Below are positions 22,001 to 34,769 of a stretch of DNA of 64,000 bases, in pieces. The position numbers and the translations under genes are program-made. The stretch is from Trochalopteron elliotii. Taxonomy: Eukaryota > Chordata > Aves > Passeriformes > Leiothrichidae. Positions within the stretch are counted from its first letter, which is position 1, and every line of letters begins with the position of its first letter. Below the pieces are notes generated by a model. It had not been told where the DNA came from. It searched no databases and saw nothing but the letters and a program-made list of their open reading frames with translations. The DNA lies in NCBI GenBank assembly GCA_024734555.1, contig JANPWX010000637.1, forward strand, positions 38,985-102,984, read 5' to 3'.

Positions 22001-23401
22001 ACCCCCATAAGCCAAGAGCTTAAGTCATCTCTGCTTTGTCACTGTGTGTTAACTGTGGCCATCGACAGATTTAGGGTGAGATTTTAGACATTGCTTCATC
22101 ACTGTTGGTTTTAAATAGAATAGACTTTCCTGAAGCATGCATTTGGGTTCTGAAAAATGCCATTCAGCATTTTTCCTGCACATGGGTCATGGGAGCACGA
22201 TCCAAAGGGTTTTGCCAGAGAGATGTGGAGTATGAGGTTCACATTTGTTTTCAGAATTGATGAGAGGATCTGGGACTATCTGGGAATCTTCCTAAGGTGG
22301 ATTCAGCATCTCCTTCCAGGGATCCATCTCCAGCTGGCAGGAGTGGATGTCCTCAGTAGCAAGATTTTGATAGGGGGAACAACACAAAGCCATAAAAATA
22401 GAAATCAGCTCCTGTTCTGTTAAATTAGCCTGTCAGAAATTCTCTCTGTGGCCAACAATCAAGCTGACAATAAGCTAATTACAGAAAGACCTCTAAACAC
22501 AAAGAAGTATCAGATTGACTGAGAAGTTGTTACCTGCCTGTATTTTCCTGTCTGAGCAGCCCAGAAACCTTGAGGCACATTGTTGACTTGCAATCCCAGG
22601 GGCTGTGTGGGGAGATAAAATCTGCAGGAGTGCCTGTGCCTCTCCCAGATCCCGTGGCTGAGGCACAGGAGCCAATTCCTCTGCACAAAAACGCTCCTTC
22701 CAGCCAGCACTGCCTGCAAAGTCAACCTCAAGGAGCTCCAACCCTCTTTCTTACATAACACTCAATAACAAACCTCGTGGAAAGTCCTCCCAGCCCTCCT
22801 TATATCATTTAGACGAGGAGAAAAAAAAAAAGCCCCTTTAGGGCAAAGTAATTCAAGCCCCTCTTCTGCAGATGATGGTAGTGCAGGCTTAGTCCTAAAG
22901 TGCATTTAAAAACCCTGAGGAGAACTGCACAGGACAATTATGCTGAAATTCTATTTTTTTTTTTCTCCCTGAAACTTGGCCAATTCCTCCCCTCTTCCCC
23001 TGCTCCTCGTTTATTTGCCATTGGCATGTCCTCCCTCAGCACAAAGGGACGCTGCAGTGTTTCACACTGCTCGCTGGGTTTGCTCCCACCAGATTCCCTG
23101 TCTTGGTGTGTGGATAGAAAAGAGGGATCCCTTCGAGGGAAGGGCAGGGAATCCCCTTCCCTGGACACCACAGGAGTGGAGAGTGGGGAATGGGCAGCTT
23201 TGCAATGTCTCCTTCCTCAGCATTCCTGCAGCAAAGATGGGATGTCCCTCCAGGGCCTGTAACAGCACCAGGATTTCATGAATTGGGTTTTCAGCAGAAG
23301 ATAATGATTGTAAAAATCACCAAACCTGGTGTAAAAATCACCACTCCTGGGAGTGCAAGGAGTTCATCAAGGACTGGAAGGGTGGGGTCGTTGTGTGAGG
23401 G

Positions 23402-23590
23402 TTCACTTTTAAAAATTAACTCTGATTTTAGGACAGGACCTGACAAGAATGACACCACGAGCACTATTCATAAAATCCTTGTGTGTGGCTGCTGTGTGCA
23501 GTTTCACTTTTAAAAACTAACTCTGATTTTAGGACAGGACCTGACAAGAATCACAGCATGAGCACTATTCATAAAACCCTTGTGTGTGCA
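23402..23590. repeat. Two tandem copies of a ~101-bp unit
   Basis: CACTTTTAAAAA(T/C)TAACTC, TGATTTTAGGACAGGACCTG, ACAAGAAT and GCACTATTCATAAAA occur twice, about 101 bp apart, in intergenic DNA. Confidence 0.88.
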
Positions 23591-24959
23591 CCACAGACAG
23601 GGAGGCACAAGGACCCAATTACCCAGGAACAAAGCCAAATATTCATTTACAGCCACACAGGCCTGGATTCAGGTACATGAGTGAGTTGCTTAAATAACTG
23701 CAGCAGCAGGAAAAGAATAAAAAGGAGGATTGGTTTCCTTGTGTACCCTGTGTTCAGGGCTGGTGTAATCCCACTGATTTCAGGATCACTTTGGGATTTT
23801 GAAGGCTCTGTTAGTGCAGCAGGATGCTGCTGCTCTGCTCCCAGGCTTTCCCACCCATTAGCATTCCAGGGTGGTAGAAACCCACCCCATGGCACAGTGC
23901 TGAGAATTTTAAAATAATAAAGAAGCTGAGATGCCTGCTGTCACCACCAGCAGCTAATTATAGCAGCATGGACAGGCTTCCCTTGCACAATTCCATATGC
24001 TGTGCTCCTCCAGCACAACAAATAAACCATATTAGAGAGGGAAGGCTGAGAAGACATTTCTGATTTTGAAATCTTCTAACCCCCAAGTCAGAAACACAAG
24101 AAATAATTGAACAGAAATTTGCTTTTTTTTTTTTTTTAATATGAAAGTGGGCAGACTGCAGGGGGAGATCTTGATATTTAGCAACTCATTAAGAGTTTCT
24201 TTTCTCTATTAGACTCCTCCACACAACCCTGGGCTTTAGGCACAGCCATCCCAGAATTCAGCCAGTTTTCCACCTGGCACTGCTGGGACACTCAGCAAAG
24301 GCCAGGAGGCTGATCCAGTTTTCCTGATTTTTCAGTGATGCCAAGCATTGGAGGGATCCTGCCTTGGATATTGTGTGGAGCAGCCACAGGAGGAAGAGGG
24401 GACTCCAAATACCCCTCAAAGAGCAGAACTGCTGGCACAGGTGATTATCCCACACTGGGTCTGTCACCTGCCTGGTCCTGCTACCCTTAATTCTTCTTTT
24501 TGCTACATTTTCCAGTTTTTCAGTGCTAAAAATTCCTGGGAGGGAATAAAGAGGAATCCCCCTTGGGCTTGGATTCTATTAAGCTGTGGTTCCATTTGCT
24601 TCAGAGGAGAGAGACCTAAATGTGGAACTGAATTTCCTCAAAGTTAATTCCCAAAGCTGGGCACTGGAGGGATGTAGGTCACTTTGCTTTGTTCTGAGGC
24701 TGAGCTGAGCTATAAATACCATTGGTTTTTCCCTGAAAAGTGGGAGCACACTCATCCTTGCTGCTTTATCCAGGTCACTGCCTCTGAAGGTAACATCAGT
24801 GGCTCCTGCTGCCACTTCCAGACTTTGCTTTTAGGGAGATGATTCTCAAAACCATTTTTTTCCCCTGTATTAAGCATGCAAAACATGCATTTGGGGAGAT
24901 TATTATTCTCTACAGGCCCTGAAAACACATTTTGGGGCAGCCTGTTTTCCCCTCAATCA

Positions 24960-25272
24960 CTAATATATTTTTAGATATTTACATATATTTTAATATATAT
25001 ATATAATAATTATAGATGCACTATATGTTATATTATATATTATATGCTATATATCATATCGTATATAAATATAATATATATTTATATAAATATAAATATA
25101 ATATATAGTATATAAATATAATATATACCATATGCTGTAATTATATATAGTATTACATTACATTATATAGTATATAGTATATAGTATATAGTATATAGTG
25201 TATTTTATATTTTATAAATAGAATAGAATATATATTAAAATATAAAAATTTTGTATTTATATTTATATTTAC
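24960..25272. repeat. AT-rich block with TATA/ATATAG runs
   Basis: About 310 bp of TATATA, TATAAATA and GTATATA repeats, including five GTATATA units near 25167-25200. Intergenic, low complexity. Confidence 0.92.
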
Positions 25273-26894
25273 AAAATTTTTGTTCACCTTCAAAGAACAC
25301 CACAAAGGGATCAGGTGGCCCAAGTTTTCCACGTGCCGTGTCTGGAAGGTGCAAAATATTAAGGAGATTTCTTTTTGGGGGAGGAAAAAAAAGGGATAAA
25401 TAAATCCACACCGCCTGGCTGACCCTGGAGTGGCTCCCATGGCTGACAGGAGGTGCTGGAGGAACAGTCCATGAATATTTCTGTGGAACAGCGGCATCCA
25501 GTGGGCAAAGAACGAGTCCTGCCGATATCCTTGGAAAACCGGGACAGGGCCATGGAAAAGCAGAGGTTTCTCCTCAATATTCAGTGCTGTGCAACTCCAT
25601 TGCAGTAAATGTTGCAATGCCCAAATTTTCCTTAATATCCAAGCTGAGTTTTCATTGCTGCATTTTGACCCATTGCATTTTGGGGCTGATGATGCCTGAG
25701 AAGGTAACTTTTCAAACAGTCCATTTTATTTTTATTTTTCAAAGAGAGAATAGCTTGAATTTTTTTTTATTATTTTAAACAATTTAATTTAATTTTTAAT
25801 TTTGTTTTTAAGGAGAGATTAGCTTGCATTTTAATTATTTTCAATTTGAAAATATTTGGGTTTTATTTTTTTAAAGAGAGATTAGCTTGAATTTTCAGTT
25901 TTAAAATAGTTAATTTTTATTTTTTAATGAGAAATTTTTTTAGGGAAAAAAACCCCAACCTGACATAACTCAGAGCCTGGATGTGCAAGCTCCTGCTGAG
26001 AACAATCACTGGCAAAAGTAAGGCCTAAATTATCTTGGTATTTATTGAGTGAGCCCAAAACTCTGTGAATGGGTCTTTTAGGACAATTTGCATTGGCTGC
26101 ACTCACCTGCCTCTAATTCATTTTTACATTAACATAAATTTGCCTGGCAAAAATCAAGCTGAGGGAGGGAACACCAGAGCATGTCCAGACCCATTGACCA
26201 CATTCCCAAATGTCTCCTAGCACTCACTTTTCACCTTCTGGCCCAAGGCTGACGTGAAATGCAGTTGTGTCAGGAGCAAGGCAGATCAATCCCCTCATTC
26301 CACACTCCCATGGTCACATTTCCCCAGTCTGTGTGTTTGGCTGGCCTGGCCAACATCACTTTTTACGCAACACAGAGGACAAGGGACACCGAGTCCTCCT
26401 GTTTGCCTTTATCAAGTGGCAGTGACAAGCTTGTTTTTGGACAGGTCCTTTTTATCCTGCAGCCATAAAACTCAGGGTGACAGCTGTTGTGCCCTGACAC
26501 TGTCTCAAGAAATTTCCTCTCTTCATTCTCCACGAGCCCCAGGCCATGCTGCTGCCTGATGTCCTTCTTCCCTCTGCTTGAGTCCCAGGGCTCTGCTGGT
26601 GCTCCTGACGGGCTGGGGTGGCACAAGGGATGTTTTTTTGTGACCTTGCTGCCACATTCCTGCTGTGAGTGCAAGGCATCAACGCTGGCAAGGTTTTACC
26701 TCACTTAAACCAGAGTGTTCAAGGTGTCTCTGAGCTCAGCAAGGGGCAAAGTCAGCGGAGTTTGTGTGTCCTGCACCTGACAGGAGAGAGTCATATGAAC
26801 CCTGTCATCGCTATTTATCATCACAGACAGGAGACAAACTCCTAAATTGCGTCTGAAGGTAATTATAAAAGTAGTAGTGCTATGATTTAAAGTT

Positions 26895-26998
26895 CAAGGC
26901 CAGGCTGGGTGGAGCAACCTGGCCTAGTGGAAGGTGTCTGTACACAATTTTGGAGCTTTAAGGTCCCCTCCAACTCAAGCCATTCCACGATTCAGGAG
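26895..26998 (+). mobile_element. CR1 LINE 3'-end fragment
   Basis: GGCCAGGCTGGGTGGAGCAA, CCTGGCCTAGTGGAAGGTGT and TTTAAGGTCCCCTCCAACTC then CCATTCCACGATTC match CR1 3' sequence in the plus orientation. Confidence 0.88.
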
Positions 26999-27137
26999 TT
27001 CAGATTCACATGTGGTGGATCATTTCAGCCACCCGTGATCTCATTCCAGGCAGAAGGCTGGGATGAGGAGGGAGAGGAGGGTTTCAGGAGGAGGAGGATT
27101 TCAAAGCCCACCCGCTGAACAAAGACACGAATTCCCA

Positions 27138-27362
27138 TCATGGAATCACACAACAGATTGGGTTGGAAGGACACCTTGAAGATCACCTCGTTCGTCCCAC
27201 AGGCAGGGGCACCTTCCACTATCCCAGCTTGCTGCAAGCGCTGGCATTGAACACTCCCAGGGATGGCTGAGCGACCTCTCCTGAGCGACCTCTCCCAGCG
27301 CCTCACCCCCTTCACAGCGCAGAATTTTCCCCTAATATCCAATCTAAACCCACTCCTTTAAC
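27138..27362 (-). mobile_element. CR1 LINE 3' fragment at the MIB2 CpG-island edge
   Basis: GGAATCACACAACAGATTGG, TTGGAAGGACACCTTGAAGA, GGGCACCTTCCACTATCCC and, further on, GCCTCACCCCCTTCACAG and CCTAATATCCAATCTAAACC are the reverse complement of CR1. A short internal duplication (GAGCGACCTCTCC twice at 27269-27297) marks it. It ends about 60 bp before CpG-rich promoter DNA. Confidence 0.92.
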
Positions 27363-27571
27363 ATTCGATCCCACCAAACCAAGGACTTGTTGGAGTGAGT
27401 GATCCCAAAAACCCCAAACACACAACCATTCACCCACGAGCATCCCTCCCCATCCCCTCCCGCGGGCTGCGCGGCCCACACAAACCCCACACTTTCCCCA
27501 AACCTTTCCCCTCACCCCCGAGCCGAGCCGGGCCGGACCTGGGGCTCCCCGTGGGGCTCCCCGCGGGCTCC

Positions 27572-27584
27572 CGGGAGTTGTAGT
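27572..27584 (-). promoter_or_regulatory. ACTAYRNNNCCCR (M4/ZNF143-type) promoter motif, minus strand
   Basis: The minus strand reads ACTACAACTCCCG, an exact match to the ACTAYRNNNCCCR promoter motif associated with ZNF143 sites. Paired with the plus-strand copy at 27603. Confidence 0.65.
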
Positions 27585-27602
27585 CGCAGCGCCCGGAGCG
27601 GA

Positions 27603-27615
27603 ACTACGGCTCCCG
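27603..27615 (+). promoter_or_regulatory. ACTAYRNNNCCCR (M4/ZNF143-type) promoter motif, plus strand
   Basis: The plus strand reads ACTACGGCTCCCG, an exact match to the consensus. It is 18 bp from the opposite-strand copy, in divergent orientation, and 25 bp before the N gap. Confidence 0.65.
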
Positions 27616-27639
27616 GCTGCCCGCGGGAGCGCAGGCGGG

Positions 27640-27710
27640 NNNNNNNNNNNNNNNNNNNNNNNNNNNNNNNNNNNNNNNNNNNNNNNNNNNNNNNNNNNNN
27701 NNNNNNNNNN
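27640..27710. other. Assembly gap, 71 N
   Basis: Run of N inside the MIB2 CpG island, flanked by GC-rich sequence that is hard to sequence. Part of the promoter, and possibly of exon 1, is missing. Confidence 0.99.
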
Positions 27711-27950
27711 CCGCGGGGACACGGCTGAGCTCCGGGGACACGGCCCGGCTCCGGGGCGAGGGGAGGGTTTGCCATAGCCACACCGGGAGGTAGCGGGATA
27801 AGGGCGGATCCCAGGCGCGGAGCCCAGCCGAGCCCCTCACCCGCCTTCTCCGCCCGCCCGGGCGCGGCTGTGGGGATGGAGGAGGGACGGCGGCGAGCGC
27901 AGCGCTGGGCTTGTAGCTCTGGGGATCCTCGGCTCTGCCTTCGCGCTGAG
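27711..27950 (+). other. MIB2: Probable MIB2 non-coding exon 1 (5' end not resolved)
   Basis: A strong donor, GCGCTGAG|GTACGT, ends a GC-rich segment at 27950. The reading frame from the ATG at 27876 is open only to the intron and has no MIB2 similarity, so I treat the exon as 5' UTR. The upstream limit is unknown because of the gap. Confidence 0.5.
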
Positions 27951-28019
27951 GTACGTGCCTGCCTTTTCCTGGGTTTTTCCCCCTCTGGATGGGGCAGCTG
28001 GAAGTGTCCGGGGTGGTTC

Positions 28020-28715
28020 TGGCCCCTTTACCGGGGTGATTCTGGCCTCTTTAGCCGGAATTGGGGCTGTTTTAGCCGGGGTGATTCTAGCCTCTTTAGC
28101 CGGAATTGGGGCCGCTTTAGCCGGGGTGATTCTGGCCCCTTCAGTGGGGGCAGTTCTGGCCCCTTTAGCCTGGGTGGTTCTGGCAGCTTTAGCCGGGATT
28201 GAGACCCCTTTAGCCGGGGTAGTTCTGGCCCCTTCAGGCGGGATTGAAACCGCTTTAGCCCGTGTGATTTGCCCGCTTTAGCCGGGGTGGTTCCAGCACC
28301 TTTAGCCGGCATTGAGACCTCTTTAGCCGGGGTAGTTCTGGCCCTTTCAGCCGGGATTGAGACCGCTTTAGCCCGGGTGGTTCTGCCCACTTTAGCCGGC
28401 GGGGTTCTGGCACCTTTAGCCGGGATTGAGACCCCTTTAGCCGGGGTAGTTCTGGCACCTTCAGTCGGGGCGGTTCCGGCACCTTTAGCCGGGATTGAAA
28501 CCGTTTTAGCCCGGGTGGTTCTGGCTCCTTTATAGCCGGGGTGGTTCCGGCACCTTTAGCCGGGATTGAAACCGTTTTAGCTCGGGTGGTTCTGGCTCCT
28601 TTATAGCCGGGGTGGTTCCGGCACCTTTAGCCGGGATTGAAACCGTTTTAGCCCGGGTGGTTCTGGCTCCTTTATAGCCGGGGTGGTTCCGGCACCTTTA
28701 GCCGGGATTGAGGCC
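28020..28715. repeat. CpG-containing minisatellite in MIB2 intron 1
   Basis: Many degenerate units built on TTTAGCCGGG(G/A)TTG and GGTGATTCTGGCCCC, later with a higher-order block (CCGGGATTGAAACCGTTTTA, GGTGGTTCTGGCTCCTTTAT, AGCCGGGGTGGTTCC) repeated three times at 28489-28715. It starts about 70 bp after the exon 1 donor. All repetitive peptides here on either strand are by-products. Confidence 0.95.
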
Positions 28716-31700
28716 GCACCCGGCCGCTGCTCCAGCTCCATTCGTGTTTTCCTGGCTGCCCTGGAGGGTTGAACACCCGTCCTGTTCCCCAACAGGTACT
28801 GCAGGTAAGGCCTGGCTGGCTGAGGTGGGGGCGGCGGTTCCTGCCGCGAATTTCGGTGTCCCTGGAGCTTGTGGGGAAGGAAACTCGGAGCTGAAGGCAC
28901 ATGTGGCTTTTTCCCTCCTGTTTTTCTGTATTTCCAGTCTGCCTGCATGGAGGCAGAAAGGGCCAGACTAAACCCGGGGAAGTTGGGTGCAGCTGCACTG
29001 GAGGCACCGAAGGTGTTTGCTCTCATTTCACTGCCCGTGCTCAGCTGCAGAATTACTTTCTGAATGTCACAAATTCTGATTTCTACCTCACTGAGAAGCA
29101 AGTGAGCCCTGGCTCACCTTCATGGAGGTCACTTGAGCTTGCCTTTACTGCTGAACCTTCTCTCTTTTTGGCTCAGAGCCTCATGATATCCTCTGCACTT
29201 CTCTGTTGCTTTAGGAGGAGTGTATGTGGCTCAACTGAGATACCATTTTTATTTCTCCTCTTGTTTGGCAACTCCATGGTTTCCTGCAGCTGTTTGCTAT
29301 GAAGACTGATGCAGTTGTTCATCCTTCTAAGACCTTCCTCTGCTCTTGATTACTTGTTGAATTTTTCATTCATGGTTTCAGCATTTGGAGGAGTGAATTA
29401 TCAAGGGATGCAGCTCCTGTAAATAACCCACATCCCACATTTTTATGATGGGAATGATGCTGTGTGACAAGTAGCTAATGGAGATGAGAGAGGAGAAGCT
29501 TCCACAGCCTTGGCAGAGCTGGAGGGATTCTTGCCCTGTTTTGAGCTTTGCTTTCTGCTTTGAGTTGTAGGTGTCTAGGTTTGTGTCTGGAGCAGGTGAC
29601 ATCTTTTGGGCACACAGTGGTTCCTTTAGAAAGTTCTTTTTTAGTTTACAGGACAGTAGTTGGGTATCAGGTAACTCTCTGTAGTCTCAACTCTGCCACT
29701 GGTTGTATCCTCAGTACTTTATGCCTGTTTTTCAGACTGATTTAATTCTGTGGTGGAAGGACAGGAGTTCCTTTAGGGTACCTACAGCATTATTAACAAA
29801 CAGCTTCTCACTGTCATTTAACAGCATCACCACGGGCTCTTTTTTACCAAAGAGTTATTCCCTTTTTAGGCTTCACAAAGGTGAATGTGTTTCCCATCCC
29901 TTCCTCTTTGCACAGCACAGCTCTGAGTCACTGCCATGAGAAGGAGCTTCAGATTTGTGTGATATTTGGCTCGGCACAATTCTCTGCTTATTCTGATATT
30001 GCTGTGTAGCATCATATGTTTTGACATTTATTTTGAGTGCATGTTTGGAGCTCCGTGGCTGCAAAAATCCTGTGCCAAATTCACGTATGAAGAATCTGTT
30101 ATTCTCCTGCTTTGGTCTGCAATGGCCACTGCTGGGATTGTTTGGAAGAACTGGGATGCCTTTTCCACCAAAACTTTGTCAAATGTCTGGGAAACTGCAA
30201 AAAACTGTGGGAGTACTGTAAATGTGGTGGTTGCAGTTGTCTCCTTCCCTTTTTCTTGGGAAGAGATATGTCCATGGCTTTTTAAGCTGCCTTGATGTAG
30301 AAGTGGGTGGCTCCAGGAGCACAGAATTCTCAGAGCTGTGGCTGCTGCCTCAGAAACGAGCTCATCTCCTGCCTTGTGTTTGTGTATGTTTGATTTTGTT
30401 GCTCACAGAGGCTTGTCCTGGTGGTTTCTCCAGCCCACTTCAGCTCTCTGAGGTCGTGTTGTCCCTGCCTGTTCCCATCAAATCTGTTTGCCTTGCTCAT
30501 CATCTCTGCTCCAGAAGTGCTCCTGGGCTCTGGCAGGATCCAGGGCTGTGCTGAATGTGGCTGTGCCACTCACAGCAGCTCTGATCCTGCCCTTTCCCTT
30601 CAGTTGCTGTTTTCCAGGGGAAGAATGGAGAGTCCTGTTTGAGTCCTGGTTGTTTTTCAAGGATTCTAATTCCTGAAGGGGCCAGAATTGTCATGCAGTG
30701 TTCCCAAAGGGAGACCAGCACACCTTTCTGTGCACTCTCCCTGGAAGCTCTGATGGGAGAGACATCACTGAATTCTCCTTAAACTAAGAGAAACTGGGGT
30801 CTGTTGTTTCTTGGGAGACTTGAAGAATTTAAAAATTTCTTTTCCCTCTGTACTAGTGTTTGAAATTTCCAAGAACACAGAAAAAAACCTTCCAGCATTT
30901 AGACTGGAACATGGAATCAGTGAAGTTACATTGATGTGCTGGCAGGACATTCAGTTGATTGATCTTGGACCTTGAGCCACATTCCCTGACGGAATCCCAG
31001 TGGAATTAGGGATGCATTCTGGATCAGGAGTTGAAATTTCCTTCTTTTCCTGTGTGGAGAACAGAACTCGGGGTTGGGATGTGTGAGCTTTGTTCCTGGC
31101 TCTGCCACCAATCCCATGTGTACCTAGGGCTCCATTTCCCATCTGCAGAGAGCTCTTGGATTCTCCAGAGTCCCCAGAGCACAGAGAAAACATCTGGACT
31201 TGTAAACTGCACAGAGCTGGAGGTGAATTGATGGACATGCTGACCCCTCAAACCTTGCCTGAGTAAGGAAGGCAAGAGCTCCTCACTTAGTCCTGCTCCT
31301 GCCTGGCCAAAGGCACGTCAGGAGAGATTAGACTTAAACCTTCTGATCTGCTTTCAGAGCACAGAAAGGGCAAGTTGCAGGCTGAAAGCAGGCAGGAGTG
31401 CAGTGCTGACCCTTCTGGAAGCCTGAAGGGGAATCTCAAGTTGGTAGGGATGAGCTATCAAGGCTCATCAGGGATCCAGCAGGTTTTATGCTCCAGCTCC
31501 CTCAGTGCCAGGCTGAAGGAGCTGCTTTTCATTTGGAAAAACTGGAGGAGGAGGAAAAATTGTGTTCTTGACTCAGAGGATTTGTTAATCCCTTTGTACC
31601 ACCAGTGCTGGGGGTGCCAGGGTCTAAATACCTGTGAGCAGCCCTACCCCAGAGCCACAGCTCTGTGTTTCCTCAACCATCTCTCAGGGCATCAGAGTTA

Positions 31701-32045
31701 ATCCCTCTTGATTTTTTCACTCCTGCAGTAAATCAGGATTTTGATTTTTGAATGACTTTTGGGGACACTTACTGACTTTCTGGACAGGCAATCATGTCGT
31801 TAGATCGAGGCTTTATGAACTTTTAGATGCTTGAACTGAGATTTTAATGGTAAATAGGAGTTGATAGCTGGTGTGAGAGAGATGCAGACCTGAGCTTCAC
31901 CAGGGCTCCACACCATCAGCTCTGGGCCAGATGGTCTTGCCTCTGAGAAATATATTAGAGCAATGTCAAGGAAGAGCACAGCTGAAATCCGCTGCCAAGA
32001 CAGATTTCTCACTGTTGGAATATGTTTCTGTCTGATCCTCTATTT

Positions 32046-32160
32046 CTAGATGATTGAAAATAGTTCTGGAAGGGATTTTGCTGAGGCCACCTAGTCCATC
32101 CTTTTCCACAAGGCATGATAAAGTACACTGAAACCTTTCCTGATGGATCTGTTAAGCTTG
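32046..32160 (-). mobile_element. Possible old CR1-like fragment
   Basis: TTCTGGAAGGGATTTTGCTG then CCACCTAGTCCATCCTTTTC resembles the reverse-complement CR1 end, but is much more diverged than the other copies. Confidence 0.4.
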
Positions 32161-34769
32161 TTCTTTAAGCAGTGGAGATTTTCCAGCTGCCCTGGGTGGG
32201 TTGTATTTGTTTAAAAGTTATTAAACTTTTTTTTTTTTTTTTAAATATTGTGGCTTTTGTCACTGTACTGGGCACAGAAACAAGGGATGCAGGTGATTAT
32301 TGACCTCTTAGTGCCAAGGGCCAGAAAAATGATGGTGATTCCTGGCAGGAAGTAGACAGGACTCACTCAATACAATAATATTGTGGTTTTGTTTCTTTTC
32401 CACAGAGCTCTTCCATGGAAAAGTTAGAATACCATCCTCCCATTTTTATCTACGCAAAGACCTTCATTCAAACTTAGCAAATAATTGCTTTTTTTTTTTT
32501 TTTTTCCTTGAACAACATTACCTAGTGGTTGTGTGTGTGGGCAGGGAGTATTTGTTTTCACTGCAAAGCAATGTAAATTTAACTGGGAGATCTGCTATTG
32601 AGGAAAAAGTGGATTCTTTCTCCTCAGCTGCTGAGCTTTTTCAAGGCTCCAGGCTCAAATCTGCAAACTGTCGGCTCCAATTAAAGCAAATGGCTGGAGC
32701 TGTTTTTTCTCCCTCCTGGAAAGAACACAGTTCATCAAAAGCCAGAAGGAAATTTCATCGGGCTCATGAGCAATTATCTCATGGGGATGTAATAAGAGAG
32801 ATCCACAAGATGCCCCGTGTGAACTTCCACTTGTAATCACTTTTAATTCTCCACTGGGCACATGAGCCCTGAGCTCAGCAAAAAAAAAAGAAAAAAAAAA
32901 AAAAGCCTGAAGTTTTGCTGTGGAGTGGAAGCTGGTGGAGGGAACTTGTGCTTTTGTAGGGTTTGATTGGTATTGATGTAGAAATGTGAATTTTGAGCAT
33001 CCCTGAGCTGGCAGAAGATATTTCACCTTTCTGTGTGGGGTGGGTTAACCCTGGCAGGCAGCTCCTTTCCACCCCAGTGGGACAGGGAACAGGACTGGAA
33101 GGGTAAAATTAAGGAGTTTCTCAAGTGCAAGGATTGTTTGGGAAAGCAGAGAGACTCCAAACATTCCCCTTTCCTATTTCTTCCCCCAGTTTTTATTGCT
33201 GAGCACCTGTGGTCACTCAGGATCAGCTGCCCTTGGCTGCTCCCTCCCAGATTCCTGTGCACCCTCAGCCTCAGTGGGAAAAGCAGAAAAGGCTTTGATT
33301 GTTCAGCCCCAGCTCAACCCCCCTGTGCTGTCAGCACTGCTTTGGTCACAAAACCAGAGCACCAGACAAGCTGCAGTGAAGGGAATGAAATGAATCCCAG
33401 CCAAACCCAGCACCCTGTGGTGTGTGCCACAGCTTCTGGTGGTGGCAGCCTGTGCCAGCTGTTTATTTGTGGTTTGTGGTAGTGTTTCCTAAAGGTGCTG
33501 TTTGCATTTCAGGGTTTGAAAGCAAATATTGACCCTTGTGCAATCCAAGTTCATTGCAGTTAGCAGGGAGCTGATTCATGAAAAACGTTGTGCTGTGTCT
33601 TTGCTCCTGGGTGATCACTGTCACTTTCTGTTTAATTAATTGTGTTACTCAGTGCTGACAAAAAGCCCTTTTTGGTCCACAGCTCTCTGTGACAAAGCCA
33701 GTTTGGATTTTGTGCAGATTGTTTTTGGAGCAGGTTCACTTTTCTGTGCCTGTGGTCATCACAGGGGGGTTGAAATTTGACTTAAATTGAAGGTTCAAGG
33801 CCAGCTCAGTTCAGTTTTTGTGTCCACTGCAGCTTTTGGGTCCTGCCATACTCACACACAGCTCAAAATTTAAGATGTGTAACTTCTCTCTAACATCTTC
33901 CACCAACCCTAACCCTAACCTTTCTTACCACCTTTAGGTGGAAGATCATTTATTTAGATCATTTATTCTGAGGTTGATGCCCATTTTTTAGGAAACCACA
34001 ACGCTGGAATGACCAGTTTGCACAAAGCTGCTGCTCCTGAATATTAATAATTTTGCTGGTGCTTCCTTTAGACCTGCATCCTTTCACAAGGTGAAGGAAC
34101 AGATGGAAAAGCTGAGTAAGAACCACTCAAATATTGCTGAAAGGGAAAGGAGCAACTGAGTGCCAGAACACAACCAGCGTAAAATGGAATGTAAAATTCA
34201 GTTGGGGCAAAACAGATCAATGGGCTGGCATTTGTAAAGGCCAAGTGTTGATTGCAGAGATAAAATGCAAGGTGGGGACTCTGAGCCTGCCTGGTTATTT
34301 TTAGCATTTCATCCCTGTGTTTCAGGATGTGCCTGTGCCTGCTCTCAGGCTGGAATGACAAGATATTAATCCCTGAGCAAAGGCTTATTAATCACCTGCT
34401 TTATTCTGTTTATGTAATACAGTTAAATATACTCTGGGAGCACGTGAGCTTTGGGCCCTGGAAATGATTTCACCTCATACAGGGCTTCTTTTTATTTTTT
34501 TTTTCTGATTGATTGGTTTCACCAGTGGCAGCTGCCCCATATCTGATTTTCTGACTTCAGCTCAGACTGATTTATCAGTAAAATGCCTTCATTTATCTGC
34601 TGTTGGTATTTAAGCCACAAAAGCAGCATCTGCTCCTCCCTCCCTCCCTCCCCTGTGCCAGTGATGCCATTTTGCAAAATTTCAGACTAAACAAAATTCC
34701 TGTGACTGCACAAGGAGAAGGGATGAAAAATGTCATTGAGACCTTGTGGCTTTGTAGGGGAATCTCATG

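Larger units (their letters stand above)
17286..27400. other. Intergenic region between two divergent CpG islands
   Basis: About 10 kb separating the GOLIM4-like and MIB2 promoters. It contains CR1 fragments (17.45, 17.63, 26.9 and 27.14 kb), a dispersed repeat (18.92 kb), a two-copy tandem repeat (23.4 kb) and an AT-rich block (24.96 kb). I recognised no exon, RNA gene or long conserved frame. Confidence 0.65.
27440..28010 (+). promoter_or_regulatory. MIB2: CpG island, MIB2 promoter
   Basis: GC- and CpG-rich DNA with GGGCGCGG-type boxes and two ACTAYRNNNCCCR motifs, interrupted by an N gap. It contains the non-coding first exon ending at 27950. It lies 11.5 kb upstream of the first coding exon. 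Assignment to MIB2 rests on orientation and the absence of any other plus-strand gene between. Confidence 0.8.

Noticed and set aside
27955..28540. Repetitive LAGVVLAPLAGIE-type peptide frames
   Set aside because: Translation of a minisatellite, open on both strands with similar repeats. Not a collagen- or silk-like gene.
28794..28806. AG followed nine bases later by a good GTAAGG donor, possible microexon
   Set aside because: Nine-nucleotide non-coding exon without any supporting evidence; chance occurrence is likely.
33905..33922. CCCTAACCCTAACC telomere-like motif
   Set aside because: Only two to three units; too short to argue for an interstitial telomere or fusion point.
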